Shown here one piece after another: positions 34,767 to 43,795 of a stretch of DNA of 64,000 nucleotides. Numbering within the stretch: the stretch's first letter is position 1; each line of letters starts with the position of its first letter. The notes under the pieces are model-generated. The model ran no database searches and was not told where the DNA came from. It saw nothing but the letters and a program-made list of their open reading frames with translations. The position numbers and the translations under genes were made by a program. This stretch comes from Ferruginibacter sp. (GTDB taxonomy: Bacteria; Bacteroidota; Bacteroidia; Chitinophagales; Chitinophagaceae): NCBI GenBank assembly GCA_025963635.1, contig JAOQAK010000031.1, forward strand, positions 56,431 to 120,430, read 5' to 3'.

Positions 34767-37243
34767 TTATTGCCTGCCTTTTTATTTTTATTGATAAATA
34801 GTTCCCTGTATTTTTCATAATCCATCGTAACAATAAATGCAATACCCGTTTCCACGATGTATCCATCCAATATCACTTCAAAAGGATTTTTATTGTACGA
34901 GCGCAACATATATCTACCATCGGTAGAGAGTTTATAATTAACCGTTACATCCGGTAAAAATCGACTGCCTTTTTGTTGGGCCGCTTTTGCGGATCCATCC
35001 TGGCTTTCGATACCAAAGTTTCTTCCCACAGTTACATTCAACCGGTCGTTCAGGAAGTTTTTTGATACTTCTACATTGAGATCCGTTTTTTGAGTGGTTA
35101 AATTGTTCGTGAAATCTTTAAATGAATTTAAATTAAGATCTACATTGATCCCTTTAAAAAGATCAGAGGCTACCTGGTCGAGGGCGGCGGATAAAAACTT
35201 ACTGACGCTTTCTTTATTGATATCGGAAAAGTCGGCGCCATTGCCCTTAAAGAAATCGGTGCTTTGCTCACCAACAAAACGCTCCAGCGCCAGCAGCGCA
35301 AATACCTGTTTGTTGATAGCGGCAATATCTCCCCTTAACTGAACCAGTTTATTTTCGATGGTTGTTCTTAAGCGGCCACTGATGGCAGGGTTTTGAGGCA
35401 GTTGGATATCAAAACTTATCTCAGGCTTGTTTAAAGAACCTTTCAGGTAAAGGATCACCCTGAAAGGAATATTTTGTTTAAATGAGCGAGCGATGGAAGC
35501 TTCTACAGCGCCTACTTCGTTACCCAATAGATCTTTAGAGGCGGTATTGGCAATATATTCTGCCCGGATATTTATTTGAGCATCCAGCGGGTTGCCGCCG
35601 AAAGTAATTGTGCTGCCCGGAACCAGGTTGAAGCGTTTTTTTAAGAACTGGTAATTCAATTCATAGTAGCCGCTGTTTAACACGTAGGTGCCGGCCATCA
35701 CCAGGTGCCCGGCCGAATCAACACCGCCATTCAGCTTTGCATCACCCTGTACCTTTAATTCGTCGCCGGTGGCCGGATCTATGATAATCGTTAATGCAGC
35801 TTGTTTATCGAGATGAAAATTGAGGTTGCGGTTGATGTATTTGGATAGATTGATCATTGGGGCGGCTGCAGGTTTAAAGTCAGTTAATTGCGGCAGTCTA
35901 AATGTATCCTTGTCAATAAATCGCACCACCGAACCAGCCACATCTTTATCGCTGTTTTTGCCCGGCAATACCAGCGTCACGTCCGTTTTTTCATTCAGTT
36001 GAATGTCGCCTTTCAACAGGGGATTTTCGGTAGTACCCTTAATCGACATCATTGTCCCGATACCGGCATAACCGTACACCTGGTTGTTGATCGCTTTGGG
36101 AGCATTGATCAAAGTGAAATCAGTAGCATTCAAATCCAAATCGATCGCATAACCTTTATCCATGCCTGAAAGATTGCCATTGAATACCAGCGCACGATCC
36201 AGGCTGTCCTTAATTGTAAACCGGTCAAAATGAATTGTAGGATAATCGAACGATATCTTTTGCTGATTGAGCGAATAAACGGTTCCGGATTGATTGACAG
36301 AAAATTGGGCGGAGTCAATATTGACTGCACCTTTCCATTGCGGCTGTTTAAAATTTCCCGTGACTTCCAGCAACCCGTTGAGATTGCCACTCAAAACGGT
36401 GATGATATTTTTGAAAAAGCCTTGGAGCGAGGCGATCTGTAGTTTTTGGATGTCCAGATCAATGTCAAACTGCTGCTGCGGATTATTTAAAAACAAATTG
36501 CCGTTTCCACTAACAAGATTATCATTTTCCGTAAGGCCAAAGGTTGTGTGAATGGTATTTTTATTCACCCATTGCATCTCTGCCTGCAGGTTGCCAAGCG
36601 GTTGTTGCATCAGTTGCATGTTTCTAACGAAGGCCGTGGCGGTAACAGCAGGAAAGCCTTTGCTCAATCCGGCAGCCTGTATTGATGCATCGACTAAACC
36701 TGATGCCCCTAAACTATCGATGTTATAAAGTCCTGTTATATCCCCGATATTAATATTGCGCAGGGCGATAGCAACGGAATCGCCCGGAAAATTTTGTGTG
36801 TTTGTTACAGAAATTGAAGAAGAATCACTGCTTATTACAAAACCGGTTACCAATATGCCACCTGGCGTAAAGCTGAGGCGATTGTTGGATGGTATGTTCC
36901 ATGTTCTGTAATTCAGCACCAGGCTGTCATTCAGCGAAATGGAAACATTTCCCCGGGTAAAATAAAGCATACCTTTTACCTGGTAGCGATTCACATTAGC
37001 CGAGTCTTTTTTTACAAAATTGATGGGAATGGAATCGTTTGGCCGATGGAATGCAGGCGAAAGTTTTTGCATGAAATTTAGAGCTGCCTTAAATTGATTG
37101 AAGCCTTCCGCATCCGGAAAGGATTGAATTTGTCCGTAAGCGGGATGGACATAAATACAGGACCCTATTACCTGGAACAGTAATAAAATAGTGATGTTCA
37201 ATACAAATTTTGCCGGTAGTATTACAAGAATTTTTTTTGACAT
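34763..37243 (-). CDS. TamB-like translocation/assembly protein, short form
   Basis: The ATG at 37241-37243 gives MSKKILVILPAKFVLNITILLLF, a signal anchor. An in-frame ATG 51 bases upstream lacks this pattern. The protein (826 aa) has the repetitive beta-strand texture of TamB, and its C-terminal part contains the DUF490 features: DPATGDELKVQGDAKLNGG, YLKGSLNKPEISFDIQLP, then DVTVNYKLSTDGRYMLR. TamB from Bacteroidota is usually about 1450-1700 residues, so this is roughly half length and lacks most of the N-terminal repeats. It may be a short paralogue with a shorter bridge between membranes, or a natural truncation. Coupling to the TamL gene supports function. Confidence 0.8.
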   Translation of the reverse strand: MSKKILVILPAKFVLNITILLLFQVIGSCIYVHPAYGQIQSFPDAEGFNQFKAALNFMQKLSPAFHRPNDSIPINFVKKDSANVNRYQVKGMLYFTRGNVSISLNDSLVLNYRTWNIPSNNRLSFTPGGILVTGFVISSDSSSISVTNTQNFPGDSVAIALRNINIGDITGLYNIDSLGASGLVDASIQAAGLSKGFPAVTATAFVRNMQLMQQPLGNLQAEMQWVNKNTIHTTFGLTENDNLVSGNGNLFLNNPQQQFDIDLDIQKLQIASLQGFFKNIITVLSGNLNGLLEVTGNFKQPQWKGAVNIDSAQFSVNQSGTVYSLNQQKISFDYPTIHFDRFTIKDSLDRALVFNGNLSGMDKGYAIDLDLNATDFTLINAPKAINNQVYGYAGIGTMMSIKGTTENPLLKGDIQLNEKTDVTLVLPGKNSDKDVAGSVVRFIDKDTFRLPQLTDFKPAAAPMINLSKYINRNLNFHLDKQAALTIIIDPATGDELKVQGDAKLNGGVDSAGHLVMAGTYVLNSGYYELNYQFLKKRFNLVPGSTITFGGNPLDAQINIRAEYIANTASKDLLGNEVGAVEASIARSFKQNIPFRVILYLKGSLNKPEISFDIQLPQNPAISGRLRTTIENKLVQLRGDIAAINKQVFALLALERFVGEQSTDFFKGNGADFSDINKESVSKFLSAALDQVASDLFKGINVDLNLNSFKDFTNNLTTQKTDLNVEVSKNFLNDRLNVTVGRNFGIESQDGSAKAAQQKGSRFLPDVTVNYKLSTDGRYMLRSYNKNPFEVILDGYIVETGIAFIVTMDYEKYRELFINKNKKAGNK

Positions 37244-37740
37244 ATTGCTTGGCCAGCCACCACAGTTCCTCCAATAAGTATCAACTGCCGGCACTGGTAT
37301 CTCATTTTAGATATTCTCAGTTCTACCCTAATGAAATTTTTATGCCCTAAATTAAATGAGGATATAAGGCACTGAGAACGGCCTTCACATCATATGCCTT
37401 AGAGTAGTGGGGAGACAATTCCCCATCGCTGGAGCTTCCTTTCATTGTACTTTTTCTCACCTCGGGCCAGCGCTGGGATCAAATTTTCATTACAACTCTA
37501 GTGATAGTTGCACTATAACGCTACATTCTAACTATATTTAGGTGTTACCCCGTGGTGTCATTTTTAATGGGAGCTGTCATTCGCTCGGTTGTTACCGGTA
37601 AACACGCGGGGTTACAACTATCACGTATGCCTTGTACCAGTGTTTTTTCGCAACGTGTTTATCTACCCATTTATCCAACATTACCGGACTTACCTGGGAA
37701 GTTGTGTGCTGGTAGAATTTTCCATCCCTAATACATTTGA
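37244..37740. other. 497-base divergent intergenic region
   Basis: The region separates the minus-strand tamB-like operon from the plus-strand response regulator. It contains an inverted-repeat structure at 37501-37624 (annotated separately) and a 10-bp palindrome TTACCGGTAA at 37592-37601. No protein gene is supported. Confidence 0.6.
37501..37624. repeat. Inverted-repeat structure upstream of receiver-AraC gene
   Basis: Perfect 10-bp outer arms GTGATAGTTG (37501-37510) and CAACTATCAC (37615-37624) enclose imperfect inner arms built on TTACCCCG (about 37545) and CGGGGTTA (about 37607). The palindrome TTACCGGTAA lies between them. The whole lies about 117 bases before the start codon of the regulator. 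Confidence 0.6.
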
Positions 37741-39219
37741 ATGAGTAAGCAATTGAAAATACTATTACTGGAAGATTCTGCACCGGATGCTGAACTCATC
37801 CAGTTTTCTTTGAAAAAGGGAGGAATTCAGTTTACCCCGATGATTGTAGACACTAAAAAAGATTTCACAAGTGCGATAATACATTTCAAACCTGATGTAA
37901 TTCTCTCCGACCATTCGATGCCACAGTTTAACGCGGCTGAAGCTTTAGATATATTCAAAGATCACCTGCAGCAGCAGCAGCGTTTTGCCCCATTTATATT
38001 AGTTACCGGTGCGGTTTCGGAGGAGTTTGCCGTACAATGCATTAAGAATGGCGCCCTCGATTATATTTTGAAAGATAATCTTAGCCGCCTTCCTGCGGCG
38101 ATCAGCAATGCGCTTGAAAAATGCCGGCTTGATAACGAAAAGATGAAAGGCACCGCCATGCAATTTCGTTTACTGGAAGAGCAGATGGCACAGGTGATGA
38201 GCTCAAAAGAAAAGGAGGTGTTCGTAGCCAGCGAAAAGGCAAAATACCTGGAAAGATTGGTAGTCGGGAAAGAATTGCATGATAGTGTAAATCACTTAAT
38301 GGGGGCAGCCAAACTCTGTATCGATATGGCGAAACGCGGAGGCGTGTATAGCGAAATATATTTAACCCGCTCCTCCAGGTACCTGTCAATGGCAATGCAT
38401 GAAATCAGCAATTTATCCAAAGGCCTCACTTCAGGAGCTAAATTGCGTCTTGGTCTGAGAGAAGCAGTTGAAAATATCATTCTGGAAAGGATGGAATCCA
38501 GCCCGGTGAAAATATCCTGTGAATTTGAAAATCTAGATGAGAAAAGCGTAGACAATAAGTTTAAAATTAATATTCTCAGGATGGTGCGGGATCACATCGA
38601 TTATGTTCTCAGTGATACCGACACATCTCAAATCACAATTAAGATTTCACAAGTCAAAAAATTGATACAGGTGCTAATTTCCGATAATGGCGTAAGCCTG
38701 CCTGCCAGCAAAAAGCAAATGGCAGCACGTTTAAAAAGCGCCAGGAGCCGTGCAACATTTTACGCCGGAAGTGCCGACCTAATTGTTCAACCGGGGCAAG
38801 GTTGCCTGCTATCTATCAATTTGCCGGTTATCAGTGCTTCATTGAAAGAAGTGGATGACCTTGATTTAAGGTATGATAACAAAAGCATGTTGATAGAAAA
38901 AGTGAAGAATGTAATTTCGGCATTCATCCAATTACCGGAAAATGAAATGCAAACGAGTTTCGCAGATTACCTGGTTGAAAAACTAAAGTACCGCTATTCG
39001 TATCTTTCTGCTATTTTTTCAAAAGTGGAAGGTAGCACCATCGAAAAATTTGTGATTTCGCAAAAAATTGAACTGGTTAAAGAATTACTGATCAATGATG
39101 GCTTGCATCTGACTGAAATTGCCTATAAACTGGGCTACAGCAGCGTTTCTCATTTATCTAACCAGTTTAAAAAAGTTACGGGCTCAACCCCGTCTGCCTT
39201 TAAAAAACTATATCATTAA
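37741..39219 (+). CDS. Receiver - degenerate histidine kinase - AraC DNA-binding regulator
   Basis: Three modules are fused in 492 aa. Residues 1-125 are a receiver domain (LLLEDS, phospho-acceptor Asp57 in ILSDHSMPQFN, LVTG, Lys111 in ILKD). Residues 165-365 resemble a HisKA_3/HATPase kinase: the H-box ELHDSVNHLMGA keeps His180, but the N-box reads RDHIDYV instead of QEALNN, and the G2 Gly-Gly is YAGSAD, so ATP binding is doubtful. The end (IIELPENG-like end of G2) is kept as PGQGCLLSINLP. Residues 380-492 are an AraC-type double helix-turn-helix (LTEIAYKLGYSSVSHLSNQFKKVTG). It should be a transcription regulator controlled by phosphorylation. The gene lies upstream of a related receiver-kinase gene. 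Confidence 0.8.
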   Translation: MSKQLKILLLEDSAPDAELIQFSLKKGGIQFTPMIVDTKKDFTSAIIHFKPDVILSDHSMPQFNAAEALDIFKDHLQQQQRFAPFILVTGAVSEEFAVQCIKNGALDYILKDNLSRLPAAISNALEKCRLDNEKMKGTAMQFRLLEEQMAQVMSSKEKEVFVASEKAKYLERLVVGKELHDSVNHLMGAAKLCIDMAKRGGVYSEIYLTRSSRYLSMAMHEISNLSKGLTSGAKLRLGLREAVENIILERMESSPVKISCEFENLDEKSVDNKFKINILRMVRDHIDYVLSDTDTSQITIKISQVKKLIQVLISDNGVSLPASKKQMAARLKSARSRATFYAGSADLIVQPGQGCLLSINLPVISASLKEVDDLDLRYDNKSMLIEKVKNVISAFIQLPENEMQTSFADYLVEKLKYRYSYLSAIFSKVEGSTIEKFVISQKIELVKELLINDGLHLTEIAYKLGYSSVSHLSNQFKKVTGSTPSAFKKLYH

Positions 39220-39664
39220 AATGATTGAAACAAGATCCCGGTAAAACGCACGATAACAATATCAACTCAAACACCAGTAATAGGGTTCATTTTGGCCGTA
39301 GCAACTGATAGAAAAACATGTAAATGATGTAATATGTCACAATAATTGTGTAACAATAATTTGAAAAAACCTCCCAACTTTGTTTATTGTTTGCCGAAGC
39401 TTCTACCCTGATTACATCCTGTTACACAACAGTCTGTTGAGTATTGTAAAAAGCGTGGAAATACTTCGGGTTATTGCATAGTTTCTGTGTATCGAATATT
39501 GATAAAAGAACAGCTTACACTATCTTCAATAGCCTTGATACCCTACATTACTTGGCCGTGGCAAACTGCTGCTCCAAAACCCTAACATATAACATTGTGA
39601 TAGTAGATTAACATCTTACCGTATTTAGAGTTCGTCGTTTCGCAACCACACCCCTTATGAATAG
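39220..39664. other. 445-base intergenic region between the two regulator genes
   Basis: No protein or RNA gene is supported. A 10-bp inverted repeat is visible (TTGTGTAACA at 39346-39355 and TGTTACACAA at 39420-39429), together with the 13-bp palindrome CACAATAATTGTG at 39338-39350. The promoter of the second regulator gene is presumably here, but no TAnnTTTG match was found near its start. Confidence 0.5.
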
Positions 39665-40714
39665 ATGATCGTAATACAACATGATAAAAAAATTAAAATA
39701 CTGCATCTTGAAGATGTGAGTGATGATGCAGAGCTCGTAAAACGCGTGTTAAAAAAGGCGCAAATGGATGCGGAAATAATGGTTGTAGATAAGAAAAATG
39801 ATTATGTGCTTGCCCTTATGGAATTTTCGCCAGATGTAATTCTTTCGGATCATTCGCTTCCTTCTTTCAATTCCGTGGAAGCATTAAGCATATTTCATCA
39901 GAGCGGAATGAAAATCCCCTTCATCCTGGTAACTGCTGCCATTTCCGAGGAGTATGCTGTTTCAGTTATAAAAGCAGGAGCAAATGATTATATCCTGAAA
40001 GATCATCTCGAAAATCTTCCGGGGGCCATTACGGGTGCACTGGAGAAAATTGAGCAGGAAATCCTACTGGAGAATAAGAAAGCACAGCTTGTAAAAAATA
40101 AAACGAATGCTTTGCTGGTGGTACATGAAACAGAACGGCGCCAGATGGCAAACGAATTGCTCGAAAACATCAACCAGATACTTGCCACCTCCAATTTATA
40201 CATCGACTGCGCCATTTCTGCGGAGGATAAGCACATGGGGTTTATGCTAAACAGCAAAAAATGTATCCTGCTGGCGATTGACGAAATAAAGCAGTTATCG
40301 CAGATGATTATGCCCCCCAGTTTCGAGGATACTGGTTTTATTGAATCGTTAAACAGCTGGATTCACATTAAAAGCCAGGCTTGTTCAATAAAGTTTGTTG
40401 CTGAATGGAAAAATGTTGACGAACGGCTGATCAGTGGCCAGCTGCAACTTGCCATCTATCGTATTGTTCAGGAACAAATCAATAACATCATCAGGTATTG
40501 TTATGCAAAAGAGATACAGGTACTACTGGAACAAACAAAAAACAGGCTTTCGCTTACCATCAGGGATGATGGTGTTGCACCCCATACCGCTAAGCCGGTA
40601 GATGGAGTGGAGTTGGAAAATATTAATACCCGGGCCGAAATTCACGGGGGAGAGATGCTTGTCAATTCTGAACCGCAGAAAGGTTGCCTTTTAACGATCT
40701 CTTTCCCGATATAA
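39665..40714 (+). CDS. Receiver - histidine-kinase-like protein lacking the phospho-acceptor His
   Basis: The receiver domain (1-125) has HLEDVSDD, phospho-acceptor Asp62 in ILSDHSLPSFN, and ILKD. It is followed by a kinase-like region in which the H-box should read ELHDNINQIL but reads ELLENINQIL: Leu166 and Glu167 replace His-Asp (codon CTC at 40160-40162, one base from CAC). The N-box is intact (IYRIVQEQINNII), as are DDG at 301-303 and the terminal GG...PQKGCLLTISFP. ATP binding is therefore plausible without a self-phosphorylation site. No DNA-binding domain is present. The upstream regulator has the mirror defect (His kept, N-box lost). Confidence 0.8.
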   Translation: MIVIQHDKKIKILHLEDVSDDAELVKRVLKKAQMDAEIMVVDKKNDYVLALMEFSPDVILSDHSLPSFNSVEALSIFHQSGMKIPFILVTAAISEEYAVSVIKAGANDYILKDHLENLPGAITGALEKIEQEILLENKKAQLVKNKTNALLVVHETERRQMANELLENINQILATSNLYIDCAISAEDKHMGFMLNSKKCILLAIDEIKQLSQMIMPPSFEDTGFIESLNSWIHIKSQACSIKFVAEWKNVDERLISGQLQLAIYRIVQEQINNIIRYCYAKEIQVLLEQTKNRLSLTIRDDGVAPHTAKPVDGVELENINTRAEIHGGEMLVNSEPQKGCLLTISFPI

Positions 40715-40762
40715 AAAGATGACGGGTTAATCCGGTGTAGATGTACTTGGTAAATTGCCGAA

Positions 40763-41075
40763 ATGCTACAGGGCAAAAACACAAATCAAATCGAACCCGG
40801 TCGTTTACAACTTGCGCTTGAAAAAACGATCCACGCCATGTGGAAATAGTCAGTTACAAAAAAAATGGGAGGAGTTTGGGGGTCATTTTTCGAGATCGCC
40901 CATTACTGACAGCAGGGGTTTGGTTACCCATTGGGTTTTTATAGAAAGAGATATTACAGACAGTGTAAATCATATTAAGGCTATCGAAGATCAGAATTTG
41001 GAGCTTAAGGAAATTGCCTGGATGCAGTTGCATTTACAATTTGTTACAACTGGCCTTTATAAACCTTCAAATTGA
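40763..41075 (+). pseudogene. Remnant of a PAS-domain sensor kinase
   Basis: Two fragments in different frames resemble a PAS sensor kinase. From 40763 the sequence reads GRLQLALEKTIHAMWK, like the start of a PAS domain, then stops. From about 40880 another frame reads RSPITDSRGLVTHWVFIERDI followed by TDSVNHIKAIEDQNLELKEIAWMQ, which is the PAC segment and the linker that normally leads into the SH-x-VRAPLAR H-box of kinases. The H-box itself is lost after LH. The PAS core between the fragments is largely deleted. This is probably a decayed gene that belonged with the two regulators upstream. Confidence 0.65.
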
Positions 41076-41277
41076 TATTCATCCCCTTTCTTTAATTCAA
41101 TCGTTTTTGCCATGGCCGTGGACTGGTAAAGCCTTAATGGTGTTTCCTGCCCTCTTGCCAATCGATCAAAAATGCCGAGACTGCCAAAATAAATGGCGAA
41201 TTTTTATTAAATTGTTGTTAAGAATTTGTTAGCCGTACAACTTCCTGCAATTTTTTTTCACAGTTTAAAACCGGATC

Positions 41278-42378
41278 ATGAATATCATTTCACGCAGAAA
41301 GGTTATTAAAAGTATTGCGCTCGGAGGCGCAGCCATTCTTTATTCGCCTAAAATATTGTTCCCTGCTACTCCACGGGTAAAAGACAGGCTGGGCGTAGCG
41401 TTGGTGGGATTAGGTTATTACAGTACGGACTTGCTGGCACCCGCACTTCAACAAACGAAGGAATGCTATCTTGCCGGCATTGTCACGGGCACACCATCCA
41501 AGGCGGAAGCATGGAAACAAAAATATAATATCCCCGACAAGAATATTTACAATTATCAGACCTTTGACCAGATTGCCAACAACCCAGACATTGATGTTGT
41601 ATACGTGGTACTTCCGCCCTCCATGCACCGCGAATATGTTATAAGAGCAGCTAATGCCGGCAAACATGTATGGTGCGAAAAGCCAATGGCCATGTCAGTA
41701 CAGGAATGCCGGGACATGATTGATGCATGCAATAAAAACAAGCGTTCACTTGCAATCGGTTACCGTCTCCAACACGAACCCAATACAATGCAGTATCGTG
41801 ATATTGTAAAGCAGCATCAACTGGGTAAAGTGAAAAAAGTAAATGCCGCTGCAGGCTACCGCGATAACCGAACCAATCACTGGAAACAGATAAAAGCGAT
41901 GGGCGGAGGTGTAATGTATGATATGGGCGTTTATGCCATACAGGGAGCAAGATTGGGCACCGGTATGGAGCCATTGAGTATCATTTCTGCAAAAACATCT
42001 ACCACCCGTCCGGAAATTTACAAAGATGGTTTGGATGAAACCGCCGTAGCGGTGTTGGAGTTCCCGGGTGGCGTATTGGCGGATATCAAAACAAGCTTTG
42101 GAGAAAATATCAATTTCCTTGACATCACCTGTGAAAAGGGATCAATCAATATGGCGCCTTATTCAGCCTATAATGGATTAAAAGGCAAGAGCCCGCTGGG
42201 TGAAATTTATCATCCTTATGAAGTGCCCTGGCAACAGGCGAGGCAAATGGATGATGATGCAAAATCTATTAAAGCAGGAAAACCAATGATGGTGCCCGGC
42301 GAAGAAGGACTCAGAGATATCCGGATAGTGGAGGCGGTTCATAAATCGGCCAATACGGGTAGTGCGGTAAAGTTGTGA
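41278..42378 (+). CDS. Gfo/Idh/MocA-family oxidoreductase with Tat-like signal
   Basis: The protein (366 aa) begins with SRRKVIKSIALGGAAIL, a twin-arginine export signal. The Rossmann motif ALVGLGYYSTDLLAPAL follows, then the conserved VLPPSMHREYVIRAANAGKHVWCEKPMA with the catalytic Lys of the EKP motif. The C-terminal beta-sheet domain includes GGGVMYDMGVYAIQGAR. Such enzymes oxidise or isomerise sugars with tightly bound NADP, as does periplasmic glucose-fructose oxidoreductase. The substrate is not predictable. A strong bidirectional terminator follows. Confidence 0.85.
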   Translation: MNIISRRKVIKSIALGGAAILYSPKILFPATPRVKDRLGVALVGLGYYSTDLLAPALQQTKECYLAGIVTGTPSKAEAWKQKYNIPDKNIYNYQTFDQIANNPDIDVVYVVLPPSMHREYVIRAANAGKHVWCEKPMAMSVQECRDMIDACNKNKRSLAIGYRLQHEPNTMQYRDIVKQHQLGKVKKVNAAAGYRDNRTNHWKQIKAMGGGVMYDMGVYAIQGARLGTGMEPLSIISAKTSTTRPEIYKDGLDETAVAVLEFPGGVLADIKTSFGENINFLDITCEKGSINMAPYSAYNGLKGKSPLGEIYHPYEVPWQQARQMDDDAKSIKAGKPMMVPGEEGLRDIRIVEAVHKSANTGSAVKL

Positions 42379-42404
42379 TGGGTAGTCGAAATATTAGTAA
42401 TCTC

Positions 42405-42447
42405 AAATAAAAGCCATGCAAAAGTTGTATTTGCATGGCTTTTATTT
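42405..42447. terminator. Bidirectional rho-independent terminator
   Basis: A perfect 18-bp inverted repeat (42405-42422 and 42430-42447) with a 7-base loop has A-rich and T-rich flanks, so it can end transcription from both sides. It lies between the convergent oxidoreductase gene and the small secreted protein gene. Confidence 0.85.
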
Positions 42448-42568
42448 GCCTGACCATTCCGCCAAACTCTTTATGGGTGATTGAAAATCGCTTGCCCGGC
42501 TATAATATTTTTGCGAACTTACCTGTCTTTGCTACTTAGCGGCCAGGGGTGCCATCGATCACAAACGC

Positions 42569-43114
42569 TTACCTGTTTGTACGGCCGTATGGCATTTGCA
42601 CCGTAGTATTGACTGGATAAACTAAGAGAGGAGGAATGTTACTGTTTTCCACGCTAACACTTCCGGAAATAGAAAATGTTTTGTTGTTATTAATATACAT
42701 AAGGCCCATGGATGCAGCAGAATACAACCCTAAGTGATTTGGCCCGCGAAACACACTGCCAGTATTCATTTTATTATTACAGGTTGAGATAAATGCATGG
42801 TTAAAATTGATGTAAGCAGGTACAACAGCTATATTGGCAAAAGCATACAAGTTATTGTTTAACATCCGATTTAATTGCAATCCCATCGGAGCACTAATAA
42901 TGGAAGCGTTGCCGCCTTTAAAAAAAGTAAAGGAGGTGGAAATGCTATTATACCGGCTTAAAGACCATTTGCTTTTTGGGAGACTGTCGGCCAGGTATAT
43001 ATTGTGTGCGATCCTATTGCCCTGCGTAAAATCGGCAGAGTTTATAGGTATTAACGTTTGGGCCTTTATTGCAACAGCAAAAAACAAAACGGTCAATAAA
43101 ACAAGTGTACGCAT
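42569..43114 (-). CDS. Small secreted protein of unknown function
   Basis: A signal peptide (MRTLVLLTVLFFAVAIKAQ) is followed by about 160 residues with beta-strand character (SLSRYNSISTSFTFFKGGN, LNRMLNNNLYAFANIAVVPAYINFNHAF, NKTFSISGSVSVENSN). It could be a small outer-membrane barrel. No conserved domain was recognised. I chose the ATG ending at 43114; an in-frame ATG 9 bases upstream is also possible. Confidence 0.6.
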   Translation of the reverse strand: MRTLVLLTVLFFAVAIKAQTLIPINSADFTQGNRIAHNIYLADSLPKSKWSLSRYNSISTSFTFFKGGNASIISAPMGLQLNRMLNNNLYAFANIAVVPAYINFNHAFISTCNNKMNTGSVFRGPNHLGLYSAASMGLMYINNNKTFSISGSVSVENSNIPPLLVYPVNTTVQMPYGRTNR

Positions 43115-43250
43115 GCAACTCAATTAGTTTTTAAAAATACGAAATATCAATTGATCTGGCACTCACACCTTAATTATTAACTTTTTATACTGGGGAAATC
43201 TGTAACGAATAGTGCAGAATACTACGTAGACGCTCGAATAAGGGTTTCAG

Positions 43251-43296
43251 AAAAATAAAAAACCGGAAAAACAACGAATTTTCGTGCCTTTCCGGT
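43251..43296 (-). terminator. Terminator of tRNA-Arg
   Basis: On the minus strand ACCGGAAA (43289-43296) pairs with TTTCCGGT (43262-43269), with an inner ACGAA/TTCGT stem, and a T-run follows. It starts 5 bases after the tRNA 3' end. Confidence 0.8.
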
Positions 43297-43300
43297 GAGG

Positions 43301-43372
43301 TGGTCCCGGCGAGAATCGAACTCACATCTAAAGTTTAGGAAACTTCTATTCTATCCATTGAACTACGGGACC
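43301..43372 (-). tRNA. tRNA-Arg (anticodon CCT)
   Basis: The sequence folds into a full cloverleaf. The acceptor stem GGTCCCG pairs with CGGGACC, the anticodon stem GAAGT pairs with ACTTT around the loop TTCCTAA (anticodon CCT, decoding AGG), and the T arm is GTGAG-TTCGATT-CTCGC. The discriminator base is A at 43301. CCA is not encoded (CCT follows). A terminator lies just downstream. Confidence 0.93.
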
Positions 43373-43795
43373 CTGTAATTGAACTTCAGCGTTTTGACAC
43401 TGAAATTTTAAAATAACTGGCGCAAGTTAATAAAAAAATGAATAGCCCTGCCGCTAAGAAACACGATCATTGAAATCCAATCATATTTTATTTATCGCAA
43501 TACAGGTTAGTTGGGAGTCATTATTTATCTATTTACGAATACAGTCGCGGTTTGTAGTGTACGTTACAAGGTGATAAAGCTTAACAAAAAGTCACTTTTT
43601 CTAATAAGGTGCACAATGCTGTCATTGAGCCATTTTCAAATTTTCTCATTTTCAAATTCCAGGCATTTTCTTACAAATAAAACCACTCATCTTCCCCTAT
43701 AACCACCCATTTTACAGCGATGCATGCGGATTTTAAATCACAAACCGGAATTTCACTGCCGGGCCTTATCTTTGCCTTCCAAATTTATTTCGAAT
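43373..43795. other. 423-base intergenic region
   Basis: No protein gene is supported. CATTTTCAAATT occurs twice as a direct repeat (43631-43642 and 43647-43658), a simple intergenic repeat of the kind common in Bacteroidota. A -7 promoter element for the TPR gene lies at the right end. Confidence 0.55.
43767..43774 (+). promoter_or_regulatory. -7 promoter element of the TPR gene
   Basis: TATCTTTG is an exact TAnnTTTG match 21 bases before the ATG at 43796. It supports that start over the longer frame from 43724. Confidence 0.5.

Noticed and set aside
37732..37739. TACATTTG, an exact -7 promoter match directly before the receiver-AraC start codon
   Set aside because: The ATG at 37741 would lie at or before the transcription start, so this cannot be the promoter of that gene as annotated. 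It is probably a chance match.
37966..37982. Short CAG repeat coding for Gln in the receiver domain
   Set aside because: Only about four units in frame. It is an ordinary low-complexity loop, too short to suggest instability.
39338..39429. Small palindrome and 10-bp inverted repeat between the regulator genes
   Set aside because: AT-rich, short arms and wide spacing make chance likely. Listed within the intergenic entry only.
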